Both the position numbers and the translations under genes were made by a program. Positions 57,269 through 64,000 of a DNA stretch of 64,000 nucleotides are shown here, piece after piece. The notes beneath the pieces were generated by a model. That model was given only the letters and a program-made list of their open reading frames with translations, searched no databases and was not told the DNA's origin. This stretch comes from Eisenibacter elegans DSM 3317. Lineage in GTDB: Bacteria > Bacteroidota > Bacteroidia > Cytophagales > Microscillaceae. How positions within the stretch are numbered: the stretch's first letter is position 1; each line of letters begins with the position of its first letter. The DNA lies in assembly GCF_000430505.1 (NCBI RefSeq), contig NZ_AUMD01000011.1:310001-374000 (forward strand). The letters run 5' to 3'.

Positions 57269-59191
57269 ATGGCAATCTCCCAAAGGCTTCTGGCCGGATG
57301 GGCTGCTGTGGTTGTATTTTGCGCTTGGGCTGCTCCTGCTATGGGGCAGTCTGATACGACTGTTATCTCCTTACCTGAGATTTCGGTCAAAGCCCCTATT
57401 TGGGAAAAGTACACCGCAGGCAGCAAACGCCTTACGCTTGACAGCGCTGAAACAGCACTGTATCAGGCTACTACGCTCCAAGAATTACTTCACCAGCGGA
57501 CAGCACTCTACTTGCGTGAGTATGGTTCGGGGATGTTATCTAGTTTGAGCTTTCGCGGTACGAGCGCCAGCCATACCGCTGTTCTTTGGAACGGCATCAA
57601 CATCAACTCCTTTACACTAGGTTCTTCTGATTTTAGTTACCTCCCTGTAGCGGCCAGCGACCGCATTAGCCTCCAGTATGGCTCTGCCTCATCCCTTTAT
57701 GGTAGTGATGCTATCGGCGGTAGCGTACACCTACACACGGATTTGCCTGTAGGCCAACAGTTATCGTTGGGTGCACAGCAAACCTTAGGGAGCTTTGGGC
57801 AATACTCCGCCCAAGCATATACCCGATATGGAGGCAAGCGTTGGGCGGGCTACAGTCAAGTGTATTATCATCAGGCTCAGAACGATTTCCCTTTTGAGAA
57901 TACAGCCAAGCAAGGCCGCCCGCGTGAGCGTCAAACCAATGCAGCGTATGAATATTATGGGATGCGCCAGACTCTGAGCTATCGCCCACGCGAAGGACGC
58001 ACACTATCGATGCGTAGCTGGTACCATCACAATTACCGACAGATACAACCTGACATGTCGGTACAGAATACAGGGGAGGTTTTGCAAGATCAAAGCTTAC
58101 GCCTGATGCTCGAATGGGATGAAGACCAAGCTTGGGGGCGGTTGTTGGTGCGCGCTGCTTGGGTTGCTGATGAGCAGGTGTATAACCGCAACTCTACCAT
58201 AGCAGTGAACCGTGGGATAGGCTCTGCTGAGTATGAGCGGCCTTTGGGGCAAGATTGGATTCTCAAACTAGGTGGTACTTGGAATCACATCACAGCCTTG
58301 GTACGCAACTATGGCGATGTGGTTACGGAGCAACGACAAGATGCTTTCGCCTCACTGCGCTGGCAAACCACCCCCCGAATAGCGATGAGTCTGAATGTCC
58401 GCCAGGCTTGGGTAACGGGCTTTGAAGCACCAATAGCCCCCTCGTTAGGGCTTGAGGCACGTCTTTGGGAATATAATGCCCACTACCTTGGGTTGAAGCT
58501 CTTAGGCTCTCGCAACTATCGTGTGCCTACACTGAACGACCGCTATTGGATACCCGGAGGCAATCCTGAGCTACGCTCTGAGCTAGGTTGGAGTGCAGAG
58601 GGTGGCCTAGTCTATGCTTTCCAGCCATCAGAGGGGTGGCGCTTAGAAGCCGATGTACAGCTCTACAAAATGTGGGTGCAAGACTGGATTGCTTGGGTTC
58701 CTCTGGCAGCTTTTTGGGCTCCTGTAAACATCCAAGAGGTTCATAGCCAAGGCCTAGAAGCAGGGTTGAACTTACAACGACAACACAGTGCTGGCTGGCA
58801 TTGGCAACTGGGGTTGCAGTATGCTCTTACTCAGGCCATCAACCAGCGTGCGCAGGGTGCTTTTGACCGCTCTGCGGGCAAACAACTGCCCTATACTCCC
58901 GAACACCGGGCAGTCTTTTTGAGCCAATTACAATACAAATCTTTCTTTGCTCAGGCTAACTATGGGTATACCGGATTCCGATTTACAACCTCAGATAACA
59001 GCCAGTTTTTGAACGATTTTTGGCTGCTCAACCTCGCCCTTGGTACACGCCTACCCCAAGGCGCATCTGCTTGGCAACTAAGTTTAAGGCTCAATAACTT
59101 GCTCAGCACTAGCTACCAAAATATGGCCTTTCGGGCTATGCCCGGGCGCAACTTCCAGCTCAGCTTACGCTACGACTGGCAGCGTCGCTAA
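57269..59191 (+). CDS. btuB: TonB-dependent outer-membrane receptor, BtuB-like
   Basis: A 640-residue outer-membrane barrel. Signal peptide (about 1-26, ending PAMGQ), plug domain (about 40-160: TTLQELLHQRTALYLREYG, LSFRGTSASHTAVLWNGI and YGSASSLYGSDAIGGSVHL) and a 22-strand-type barrel to the C terminus. The riboswitch directly upstream makes vitamin B12 or another corrinoid the likely ligand. ATG at 57269 is preferred to the TTG at 57263. A classic carboxypeptidase-like N-terminal domain of SusC proteins is absent, as in BtuB. The BtuG-like gene follows, with a decayed repeat copy in between. Confidence 0.88.
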   Translation: MAISQRLLAGWAAVVVFCAWAAPAMGQSDTTVISLPEISVKAPIWEKYTAGSKRLTLDSAETALYQATTLQELLHQRTALYLREYGSGMLSSLSFRGTSASHTAVLWNGININSFTLGSSDFSYLPVAASDRISLQYGSASSLYGSDAIGGSVHLHTDLPVGQQLSLGAQQTLGSFGQYSAQAYTRYGGKRWAGYSQVYYHQAQNDFPFENTAKQGRPRERQTNAAYEYYGMRQTLSYRPREGRTLSMRSWYHHNYRQIQPDMSVQNTGEVLQDQSLRLMLEWDEDQAWGRLLVRAAWVADEQVYNRNSTIAVNRGIGSAEYERPLGQDWILKLGGTWNHITALVRNYGDVVTEQRQDAFASLRWQTTPRIAMSLNVRQAWVTGFEAPIAPSLGLEARLWEYNAHYLGLKLLGSRNYRVPTLNDRYWIPGGNPELRSELGWSAEGGLVYAFQPSEGWRLEADVQLYKMWVQDWIAWVPLAAFWAPVNIQEVHSQGLEAGLNLQRQHSAGWHWQLGLQYALTQAINQRAQGAFDRSAGKQLPYTPEHRAVFLSQLQYKSFFAQANYGYTGFRFTTSDNSQFLNDFWLLNLALGTRLPQGASAWQLSLRLNNLLSTSYQNMAFRAMPGRNFQLSLRYDWQRR

Positions 59192-59192
59192 A

Positions 59193-59272
59193 TGTACCCA
59201 AAGTTAGTTTGGGAAGTATATGGTACTTACAGTCCCCTATGAAGTCTCAAACAAGCTGTGTCTTGATATAAA
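59193..59272 (+). repeat. Interspersed intergenic repeat, decayed copy
   Basis: Reads TGTACCCAAAGTTAGTTTGGGAAGTATA and so on to GTCTTGATATAAA, clearly related but with many changes. It begins 2 bases after the btuB stop, so it sits inside the operon. Confidence 0.55.
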
Positions 59273-59310
59273 TTTTATTCTTTGTTCTTACCCTAAATAA
59301 CCGTGTCTAT

Positions 59311-60405
59311 ATGAAGTACCGTTCTATCTTTATGCGCAATGCCTTATTGGCTTTGAGCTTTGTGGCGGCTATCACAGCCTGTAACCGCCCCGAGGAAAAC
59401 ACCCCCAATGTTACCGGCAATGTCTATGTGGCTAGTGAAGGCGCTTTTGGCAACAATAATGCCTCTGTAGTGCGATATAACCCCCAAGACAATACTGTCA
59501 GCGGCGATCTTTTTGAGGCGGCCAATGGCGCACGATTGGGTGGCTCACTCAATGCTATGACTATCGTCGGAAATCGTGCTTTCTTGGCCGTACAGACTGC
59601 TGGTCAGGCGAATGACAAAATCGAAATCGTGAACCTTCCCGACTTCCGTGTGGTGGGGACTGTCCCTGGAGAAGGTAATAACAAAATGGTTATCCCCCGT
59701 CAAAGTGCGGTAGTAGGCACTAAGCTGTATGTAACCAACTGGGGGCCTTATGACAGTAATTTTAATAACCCCAATGCTTTTGTATTGGTCATTAACTTGA
59801 CCAACAATGCCATTGTCAAGCGTATTGAAGTACCTAATGGAGCAGATGCTATCTTAGCTATTGGCAATGAGCTTTGGGTAGCTCAGAGCCAAGGAACTCA
59901 AATCAACATTATCAGCGCTGCCAGCGATGAAATAGTAGGCACGGTAGAAGTGCCCCGTGGTCCTAGAGCTTTGGTAGTAGACCGAAATGAGAAAGTGTGG
60001 GCACTGTGTAACCGTGGAGTAAGCCAATTGGTGCGCATCAATCCTACCAACCGTAGTGTAGAAGCTACCATCACGCTAGAAATCCCAACCGGCCAATCAC
60101 TGGGCAGTGCTCTTGCGCTCAACCAAAGCAAAGACCGCTTCTATTACTTGACCTCTGAGGCTTGGCCATCAGCTGTAAGGGTTGTGCACAGTGTCTCTAT
60201 TGATGGAGGAGCATCTAGGGTGTTTGTTAACCAACCAAGCATTTATAGTTTGTCTACTGATCCCAATGATGGTACAGTATATATCGGTATTGCCCCTAAT
60301 TTTTCTTCTAATGGCACTGTTTTACGCTACAATGCCGAAGGCCAGTTACAAGGAGAATTTCAATCAGGTATTGCGCCTACAAGTTTTGGGTTTGTAAACC
60401 GATAA
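59311..60405 (+). CDS. btuG: BtuG-like surface propeller lipoprotein (YncE/DUF5074-like)
   Basis: A 364-residue lipoprotein (signal ending VAAITAC, Cys24) with a seven-bladed propeller: repeated units such as GNVYVASEGAFGNNNASVVRYN, FVLVINLTNNAIVKRIEVP, GNELWVAQSQG and KVWALCNRGVSQLVRINPTN. In Bacteroides, BtuG is a surface propeller lipoprotein that binds vitamin B12 very tightly and passes it to BtuB; the gene order riboswitch-btuB-btuG here fits that. Start may be ATG 59311 or 59332, which changes only the signal peptide's first residues. A terminator follows. Confidence 0.78.
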   Translation: MKYRSIFMRNALLALSFVAAITACNRPEENTPNVTGNVYVASEGAFGNNNASVVRYNPQDNTVSGDLFEAANGARLGGSLNAMTIVGNRAFLAVQTAGQANDKIEIVNLPDFRVVGTVPGEGNNKMVIPRQSAVVGTKLYVTNWGPYDSNFNNPNAFVLVINLTNNAIVKRIEVPNGADAILAIGNELWVAQSQGTQINIISAASDEIVGTVEVPRGPRALVVDRNEKVWALCNRGVSQLVRINPTNRSVEATITLEIPTGQSLGSALALNQSKDRFYYLTSEAWPSAVRVVHSVSIDGGASRVFVNQPSIYSLSTDPNDGTVYIGIAPNFSSNGTVLRYNAEGQLQGEFQSGIAPTSFGFVNR

Positions 60406-60440
60406 ATACCCCAACACATCTTTTGTCCAATTATGTAATA

Positions 60441-60476
60441 GCGCAGCGGAGATAACTTTGCTGCGCTTTTGTGTTT
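60441..60476 (+). terminator. Intrinsic terminator after btuG
   Basis: GCGCAGC pairs with GCTGCGC around a 12-base loop, then TTTTGTGTTTG. Confidence 0.75.
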
Positions 60477-60489
60477 GTGGGAAGGGGAA

Positions 60490-60535
60490 TTACACCCAAT
60501 CAAAATTGGTTTGGGAAACACACCACTGGACATTT
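60490..60535 (+). repeat. Interspersed intergenic repeat, left-end fragment
   Basis: Starts TTACACCCAATCAAAATTGG and matches the family for about 35-45 bases, then departs. Confidence 0.7.
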
Positions 60536-60677
60536 TCTAATTTGGCTTTGATTCAACAAGCTACTTGACCACATAAGGACTTTCGACAAATTCACAAAGC
60601 TCCCCAAGCGCTCCTTTGTGGTTAGATATACTTCAATAATAAGGGGACGAAATGAACGTACACAACAACAATGAAAG

Positions 60678-60782
60678 TTATACCAAGATTCACAAGATTT
60701 TGGGATTTGCAGAATTTGATTTTGTTGATTATCAAGCATTTTCAGCGCAAATATTCCCCAAACTAATTGCATTTTAATATAA
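60678..60782 (-). repeat. Interspersed intergenic repeat, full-length copy with altered end
   Basis: Starts TTATACCAAGATTCACAAG and runs to CCCCAAACTAATTGCATTTTAATATAA, so one end has drifted (the usual CCAATTTTGATTGGGTATAA). About 105 bases. Confidence 0.7.
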
Positions 60783-60891
60783 ATATTAATGTAAAAATAT
60801 TTTAATAAATATATAATTACATATAAAACATATAGGCATATTGTTCCAATATAAAAATATTTTGTATACTCAGCGTTAGCACATAATCATC
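60783..60891. other. Strongly A+T-rich gene-free stretch
   Basis: Bases 60783-60870 are almost entirely A and T, with repeated AAATATTTT words. No gene or promoter could be assigned. The whole 486-base gap 60406-60891 holds the btuG terminator, two repeat copies and this block. Confidence 0.6.
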
Positions 60892-62478
60892 CTATTTTAG
60901 TGGATAAAGTTGCGCAAAGGCTTTGGCTACGCGCTCACCATCCATTGCTGCGGACATAATACCTCCGGCATAACCTGCGCCCTCCCCACAAGGGAAGAGG
61001 CGTTTGACTTGGGGGTGTTCGCAAGTTTCGTTGTCGCGGGGGATGCGCACGGGTGAGGAGGTACGGCTCTCTACGCCTACAATCTGTGCTTCGTTAGAGA
61101 CAAAGCCTTTCATTTTTTTGCCAAAGGCCTGAAAGCCCTCGCGTAGGGCTTTGGCTACAAAGCCGGGTAGTACTTCGTCCATAACCGTGCTGACTAAGCC
61201 GGGTTGGTATGAGGTAGGGAGCAGCGAGGAGGAGGGCTTGCCTTTTACGAAGTCGGCTAGGCGCTGAGCAGGGGCTTGTTGGGTATTTCCCCCCATAAGG
61301 CAGGCTTGCTGTTCAACAGCCTGCTGGAAGCGCAGTGCGCCAAGGGCGGCTTCGTCGGGGTGGGTATAAGACTGCCAATCTTGGGGTTGAATGGCGACAA
61401 CGATGCCCGAGTTGGCATACTTGGAGTCGCGCCTAGAGGGCGACATCCCGTTGACAACAACCTCGCCCGGAGCAGTAGCCGCAGGGACGATAAATCCCCC
61501 CGGGCACATACAAAACGAAAATACCCCGCGCTCTATCCCACCTATTTGGGTTTGGGCTACGAGGCTGTAGGCCGCCGCTGGGAGGTAGTCGGGGCGCTCG
61601 CTGCGGTGGTACTGGATCTGGTCTATCAGCGCTTGGGCGTGCTCTACACGCACCCCAAGGGCAAAGGGTTTGGCTTCTATCAGGATTTGCTGTCGGTGGA
61701 GCAGTTCAAATACATCGCGGGCAGAGTGTCCGGTGGCCAAAATCACCCCTAGGCCCTCGATGCGGGTTCCGTCGGCGGTGATGACACCACGGATTTCGTC
61801 GCCTTGACGTATCAGACTCTCTACACGGGTATCAAAAAGTACCTCCCCACCGATTTCGAGCAGGGTTTCGCGCATAGCCTGAATGATTTTAGGCAGCTTG
61901 TTGGTGCCGATGTGTGGGTGGGCATCCACGAGGATGTCTTCGACCGCACCATGTGCTACGAAGATTTCGAGTACCCGTCGGATGTCGCCCCGTTTTTTGG
62001 AGCGGGTGTAGAGCTTGCCGTCGGAATAAGTACCTGCGCCGCCTTCACCAAAGCAGTAGTTGGATTCAGGGTTGACGTGTTGGTCTTTATTGATAGCGGC
62101 CAAATCACGACGACGGGCGCGTACATCCTTACCACGCTCTATCAGGATAGGGCGGTAACCTAGCTCGGCCAATTGTAGGGCAGCAAACAACCCCGCAGGC
62201 CCCGCTCCTACGACAATGACTGGAGGCGCTTGTGTTACATCAGGGTAGGCGCTGCGCTCATAACTCAGCAGTGGTGGGAGCGCTGTGGGGGGATATATAC
62301 CCACCTGAAGCTGTATCCATATCTGACGGCTGCGCGCATCGATGGAGCGGCGTAGTATGCGGTAAGAAAAATCAGCAGGCAAACGCCTCCCTAGCTGACG
62401 AGCAATGGCTGCCTCAAGGGCTTGGGGCGCAAATGCCTCCTCGGGCACGAGGCGCAGTTCTATTGTATGAGCGGACAT
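60892..62478 (-). CDS. FAD-dependent dehydrogenase (COG2509-like)
   Basis: A 528-residue flavoprotein of an uncharacterised NAD(P)/FAD-dependent family. A domain of about 80 residues precedes the FAD-binding loop VIVVGAGPAGLFAALQLAELGY near 86-107; ERGKDVRARRRDLAAI and YCFGEGGAGTYSDGKLYTR follow. A GEGAGYAGGIMSAAMDGERVA segment near the C terminus closes the FAD site. The reaction is unknown. The frame begins earlier at 62523, but ATG at 62478 (MSAHTIELRLV) opens the conserved region and lies about 95 bases after a TAATTTTG box on the minus strand. Confidence 0.88.
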   Translation of the reverse strand: MSAHTIELRLVPEEAFAPQALEAAIARQLGRRLPADFSYRILRRSIDARSRQIWIQLQVGIYPPTALPPLLSYERSAYPDVTQAPPVIVVGAGPAGLFAALQLAELGYRPILIERGKDVRARRRDLAAINKDQHVNPESNYCFGEGGAGTYSDGKLYTRSKKRGDIRRVLEIFVAHGAVEDILVDAHPHIGTNKLPKIIQAMRETLLEIGGEVLFDTRVESLIRQGDEIRGVITADGTRIEGLGVILATGHSARDVFELLHRQQILIEAKPFALGVRVEHAQALIDQIQYHRSERPDYLPAAAYSLVAQTQIGGIERGVFSFCMCPGGFIVPAATAPGEVVVNGMSPSRRDSKYANSGIVVAIQPQDWQSYTHPDEAALGALRFQQAVEQQACLMGGNTQQAPAQRLADFVKGKPSSSLLPTSYQPGLVSTVMDEVLPGFVAKALREGFQAFGKKMKGFVSNEAQIVGVESRTSSPVRIPRDNETCEHPQVKRLFPCGEGAGYAGGIMSAAMDGERVAKAFAQLYPLK

Positions 62479-62571
62479 AATGTGCAAGGGTTTTAACCTC
62501 GAAACAACCCGGCCAGCCGGCATTCATAAACACAGCGCGGCCATTGATGAATTTTGAGAATGAATCAGCCA

Positions 62572-62579
62572 CAAAATTA
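62572..62579 (-). promoter_or_regulatory. Candidate -7 box for the FAD dehydrogenase gene
   Basis: Reads TAATTTTG on the minus strand (TAnnTTTG), about 94 bases before the ATG. Confidence 0.4.
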
Positions 62580-62717
62580 CAACTTATTGCCGTAATTGCA
62601 CGTAGCATAGCCCTAGTTGAGCTTACAAATGAGGCTAAAGCCTGCTAGTTGTCAGGTATGGCACGTATGTTTTTACCAAAAAAGCGCATATCTATACTCA
62701 GCTTTCAGAAATATCAT

Positions 62718-62725
62718 TAATTTTG
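62718..62725 (+). promoter_or_regulatory. Candidate -7 box for the 62758 lipoprotein gene
   Basis: TAATTTTG (TAnnTTTG) 33 bases before the ATG at 62758, giving a leader of about 27 bases. It argues against the longer frame from 62617. Confidence 0.5.
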
Positions 62726-62757
62726 AACTCATACCAACACCAAAAAACCAACACAAT

Positions 62758-63996
62758 ATGTTAGCCAAGCGAATGCTGAAAACCGCGAGCACTTACACCC
62801 TTGGGCTGTTATTTTTGACTGCCTGTGGAGACGCTTCCTCTACTTCTAATAATGGGCAAAATACACAAGACAGTGCCGATGCTGATACGGTGGCCGCCAA
62901 GGTCGAAATTCCTAAACCACAAGACCGCCAGTTTGACGATATCGCCCGCTTTATCGCCGGCCTCCCCTCACGCGAAGGAAGCCCCTACGCCAAGTTTGAA
63001 GAGGAGAGTGTGTGGAAAAATTATGCCCAAACAATGGATGGGCGTTGGAGTAGTATTACTACACAAAAATTACCCAAAATCGAAAAATGGCGCGACGAAG
63101 AGTTGAAAGACATCAACACCGGAGGCGGAACGCTTTTTTACCCCTTCAGCGGGCCTGATTTCCTACACGCCATCACCTTCTTCCCCAAAATGGATACCAT
63201 TGTGATGGTAGGCCTAGAACCAATCGGCTCTGTGCCCAACCCAGACAATATTACCAAAAAATCCTTGGCCGGATATTTTGGTGGCTTGCAACAGAGTTTG
63301 TCGACTATTTTGAGTTATAGCTTTTTCCGAACTTTGGCTATGGAAAATGACTTTACAGGGCGTGTGGTGTCGGATATTGACGGCACGTTGCCTGTATTGA
63401 TGCTCTTTATGGTGCGTACCAATCACAAAATCTTGCATTACGAAAAGGTAGTACTCACTGACGAGGGCAAGGCCATCACTGCCGACAGCACAGCACTCAA
63501 AGACAAGGGCAAATATATCGCTACGAAGGTGGCCTTCTGCCACCAAGACCGCCCCGATGAGTACCGCATTGTGTACTACTTCTCTGCCAACCTCCAAAAT
63601 ACGGCTTATGGCGCACGTCCTGGGATCGATGAGCGGGCTGACTTCAAAGGCTTTTTGAGTAGCCTCAACCCCCGTGCTACATACCTCAAGTCGGCTTCGT
63701 ACCTGATGTATCGCGATAGCTTCAGCAGCATCCGCAACCTGATTCTGGACAATAGCCGCTATTTGCTCCAAGACGATTCCGGGATGCCTATCAACACAAT
63801 CAACAGGGAGCGCTGGAAGCTGATATTCTATGGCAACTATGTGGCACCTATCCCCTTGTTCAGAGAGCGCTATCAGGCTGATTTGCGCAAAATCTATATC
63901 GATAAGGAAGCCAACGGGGTACGTAATCTTCCCTTTGGCATTGGCTATCAGTATCAGGAGGGAACTTCTAACTTGATGTTGGGAGTCAGGCAATAG
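62758..63996 (+). CDS. Putative lipoprotein of unknown function
   Basis: A 412-residue protein with a signal peptide ending in LLFLTAC (Cys23). After a Ser/Asn/Asp-rich linker (about 25-50) comes a helical region starting FDDIARFIAGLPSREGSPYAKFEE, then a region with YPFSGPDFLHAITFFPKMDTIVMVGLEPIGS and RNLILDNSRYLLQDDSGMPI. Several Bacteroidota have such lipoproteins without known function. I cannot assign a family name. ATG at 62758 opens the signal peptide. The gene is complete: the stop lies 4 bases before the window end. Confidence 0.75.
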   Translation: MLAKRMLKTASTYTLGLLFLTACGDASSTSNNGQNTQDSADADTVAAKVEIPKPQDRQFDDIARFIAGLPSREGSPYAKFEEESVWKNYAQTMDGRWSSITTQKLPKIEKWRDEELKDINTGGGTLFYPFSGPDFLHAITFFPKMDTIVMVGLEPIGSVPNPDNITKKSLAGYFGGLQQSLSTILSYSFFRTLAMENDFTGRVVSDIDGTLPVLMLFMVRTNHKILHYEKVVLTDEGKAITADSTALKDKGKYIATKVAFCHQDRPDEYRIVYYFSANLQNTAYGARPGIDERADFKGFLSSLNPRATYLKSASYLMYRDSFSSIRNLILDNSRYLLQDDSGMPINTINRERWKLIFYGNYVAPIPLFRERYQADLRKIYIDKEANGVRNLPFGIGYQYQEGTSNLMLGVRQ

Positions 63997-64000
63997 ATTC

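Noticed and set aside
60500-60772. 90-residue minus-strand open frame in the gap after btuG
   Set aside because: It consists largely of intergenic repeat sequence, with no start signal or domain.
63214-63993. 259-residue minus-strand open frame opposite the last lipoprotein
   Set aside because: Fully antisense to a gene with a clear signal peptide and promoter; no domain of its own.
1-64000. tRNA or rRNA genes
   Set aside because: I looked for TPsiC-type GGTTCRA words with matching acceptor stems and for rRNA core words and found none that fold; a dedicated scan (tRNAscan-SE, Infernal) would settle this.

Overview
The window looks like chromosome from a member of the Bacteroidota, most likely the Cytophagales (class Cytophagia). 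The reasons are the many promoter -7 boxes of the form TAnnTTTG just upstream of genes, the near absence of Shine-Dalgarno sequences, the families present (DUF5686 outer-membrane protein, DUF2805/TIGR03643, BtuB plus BtuG-like propeller lipoprotein, 7TMR-DISM/SpoIIE sensors, many lipoproteins) and menaquinone synthesis (menA). I cannot name the genus. Base composition is near balanced in most genes. The sensor gene at 38010-40160 is visibly richer in A+T.

Layout. 1-5400: end of an FtsX-type permease, tadA, a peptidoglycan amidase on the other strand, der and dnaN. 5500-8200: two unknown exported proteins and a multi-pass glycosyltransferase-like protein. 8000-11000 (minus): sodium:solute symporter and recF. 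11350-13320: a Fur-family regulator, a propeller lipoprotein and a small charged protein. 13400-19400 (minus): DUF5686 protein, quinone oxidoreductase and oligopeptidase B. 19600-22170: PON-like propeller, a small RNA and a DUF2855 protein. 22280-28790 (minus): two tandem GAF/PAS sensors without an output domain, an orphan TRAP-type binding lipoprotein and a small lipoprotein. 28857-32500: sirtuin, alpha/beta hydrolase and a two-gene SDR operon. 32876-40160: SLATT-like protein, small membrane protein, clpB, a second copy of the small RNA and a 7TMR-DISM/SpoIIE sensor. 40222-46050: amidohydrolase lipoprotein, kbl, an unknown protein and a Cys/Met gamma-family enzyme. 46300-51850: GroES-like protein, RND/MMPL exporter, GAF-SpoIIE protein and a CapA lipoprotein. 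52115-55340: LOG-family protein, radical SAM/SPASM protein, a hydrolase-HAD fusion and a small membrane protein, closely spaced. 55636-60405: DUF2805 protein, menA, then a cobalamin riboswitch driving btuB and a btuG-like gene. 60892-63996: FAD-dependent dehydrogenase and an unknown lipoprotein.

The most interesting signal is not protein-coding. Two intergenic segments, about 16.5 kb apart and on opposite strands (20834-20972 plus; 37374-37518 minus), share the same architecture: a TAACTTTG promoter box, a long hairpin, a small hairpin, a 41-nt block identical in both copies, and an intrinsic terminator. The hairpins differ in sequence but keep pairing through compensatory changes. I read this as a small structured RNA family that I do not recognise.

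A second, separate signal is a roughly 100-bp interspersed repeat with terminal TTATACC/GGTATAA inverted ends, present about a dozen times and only between genes. It resembles a MITE or REP-like element. I see no tRNA, rRNA, CRISPR array, transposase or prophage in the window.
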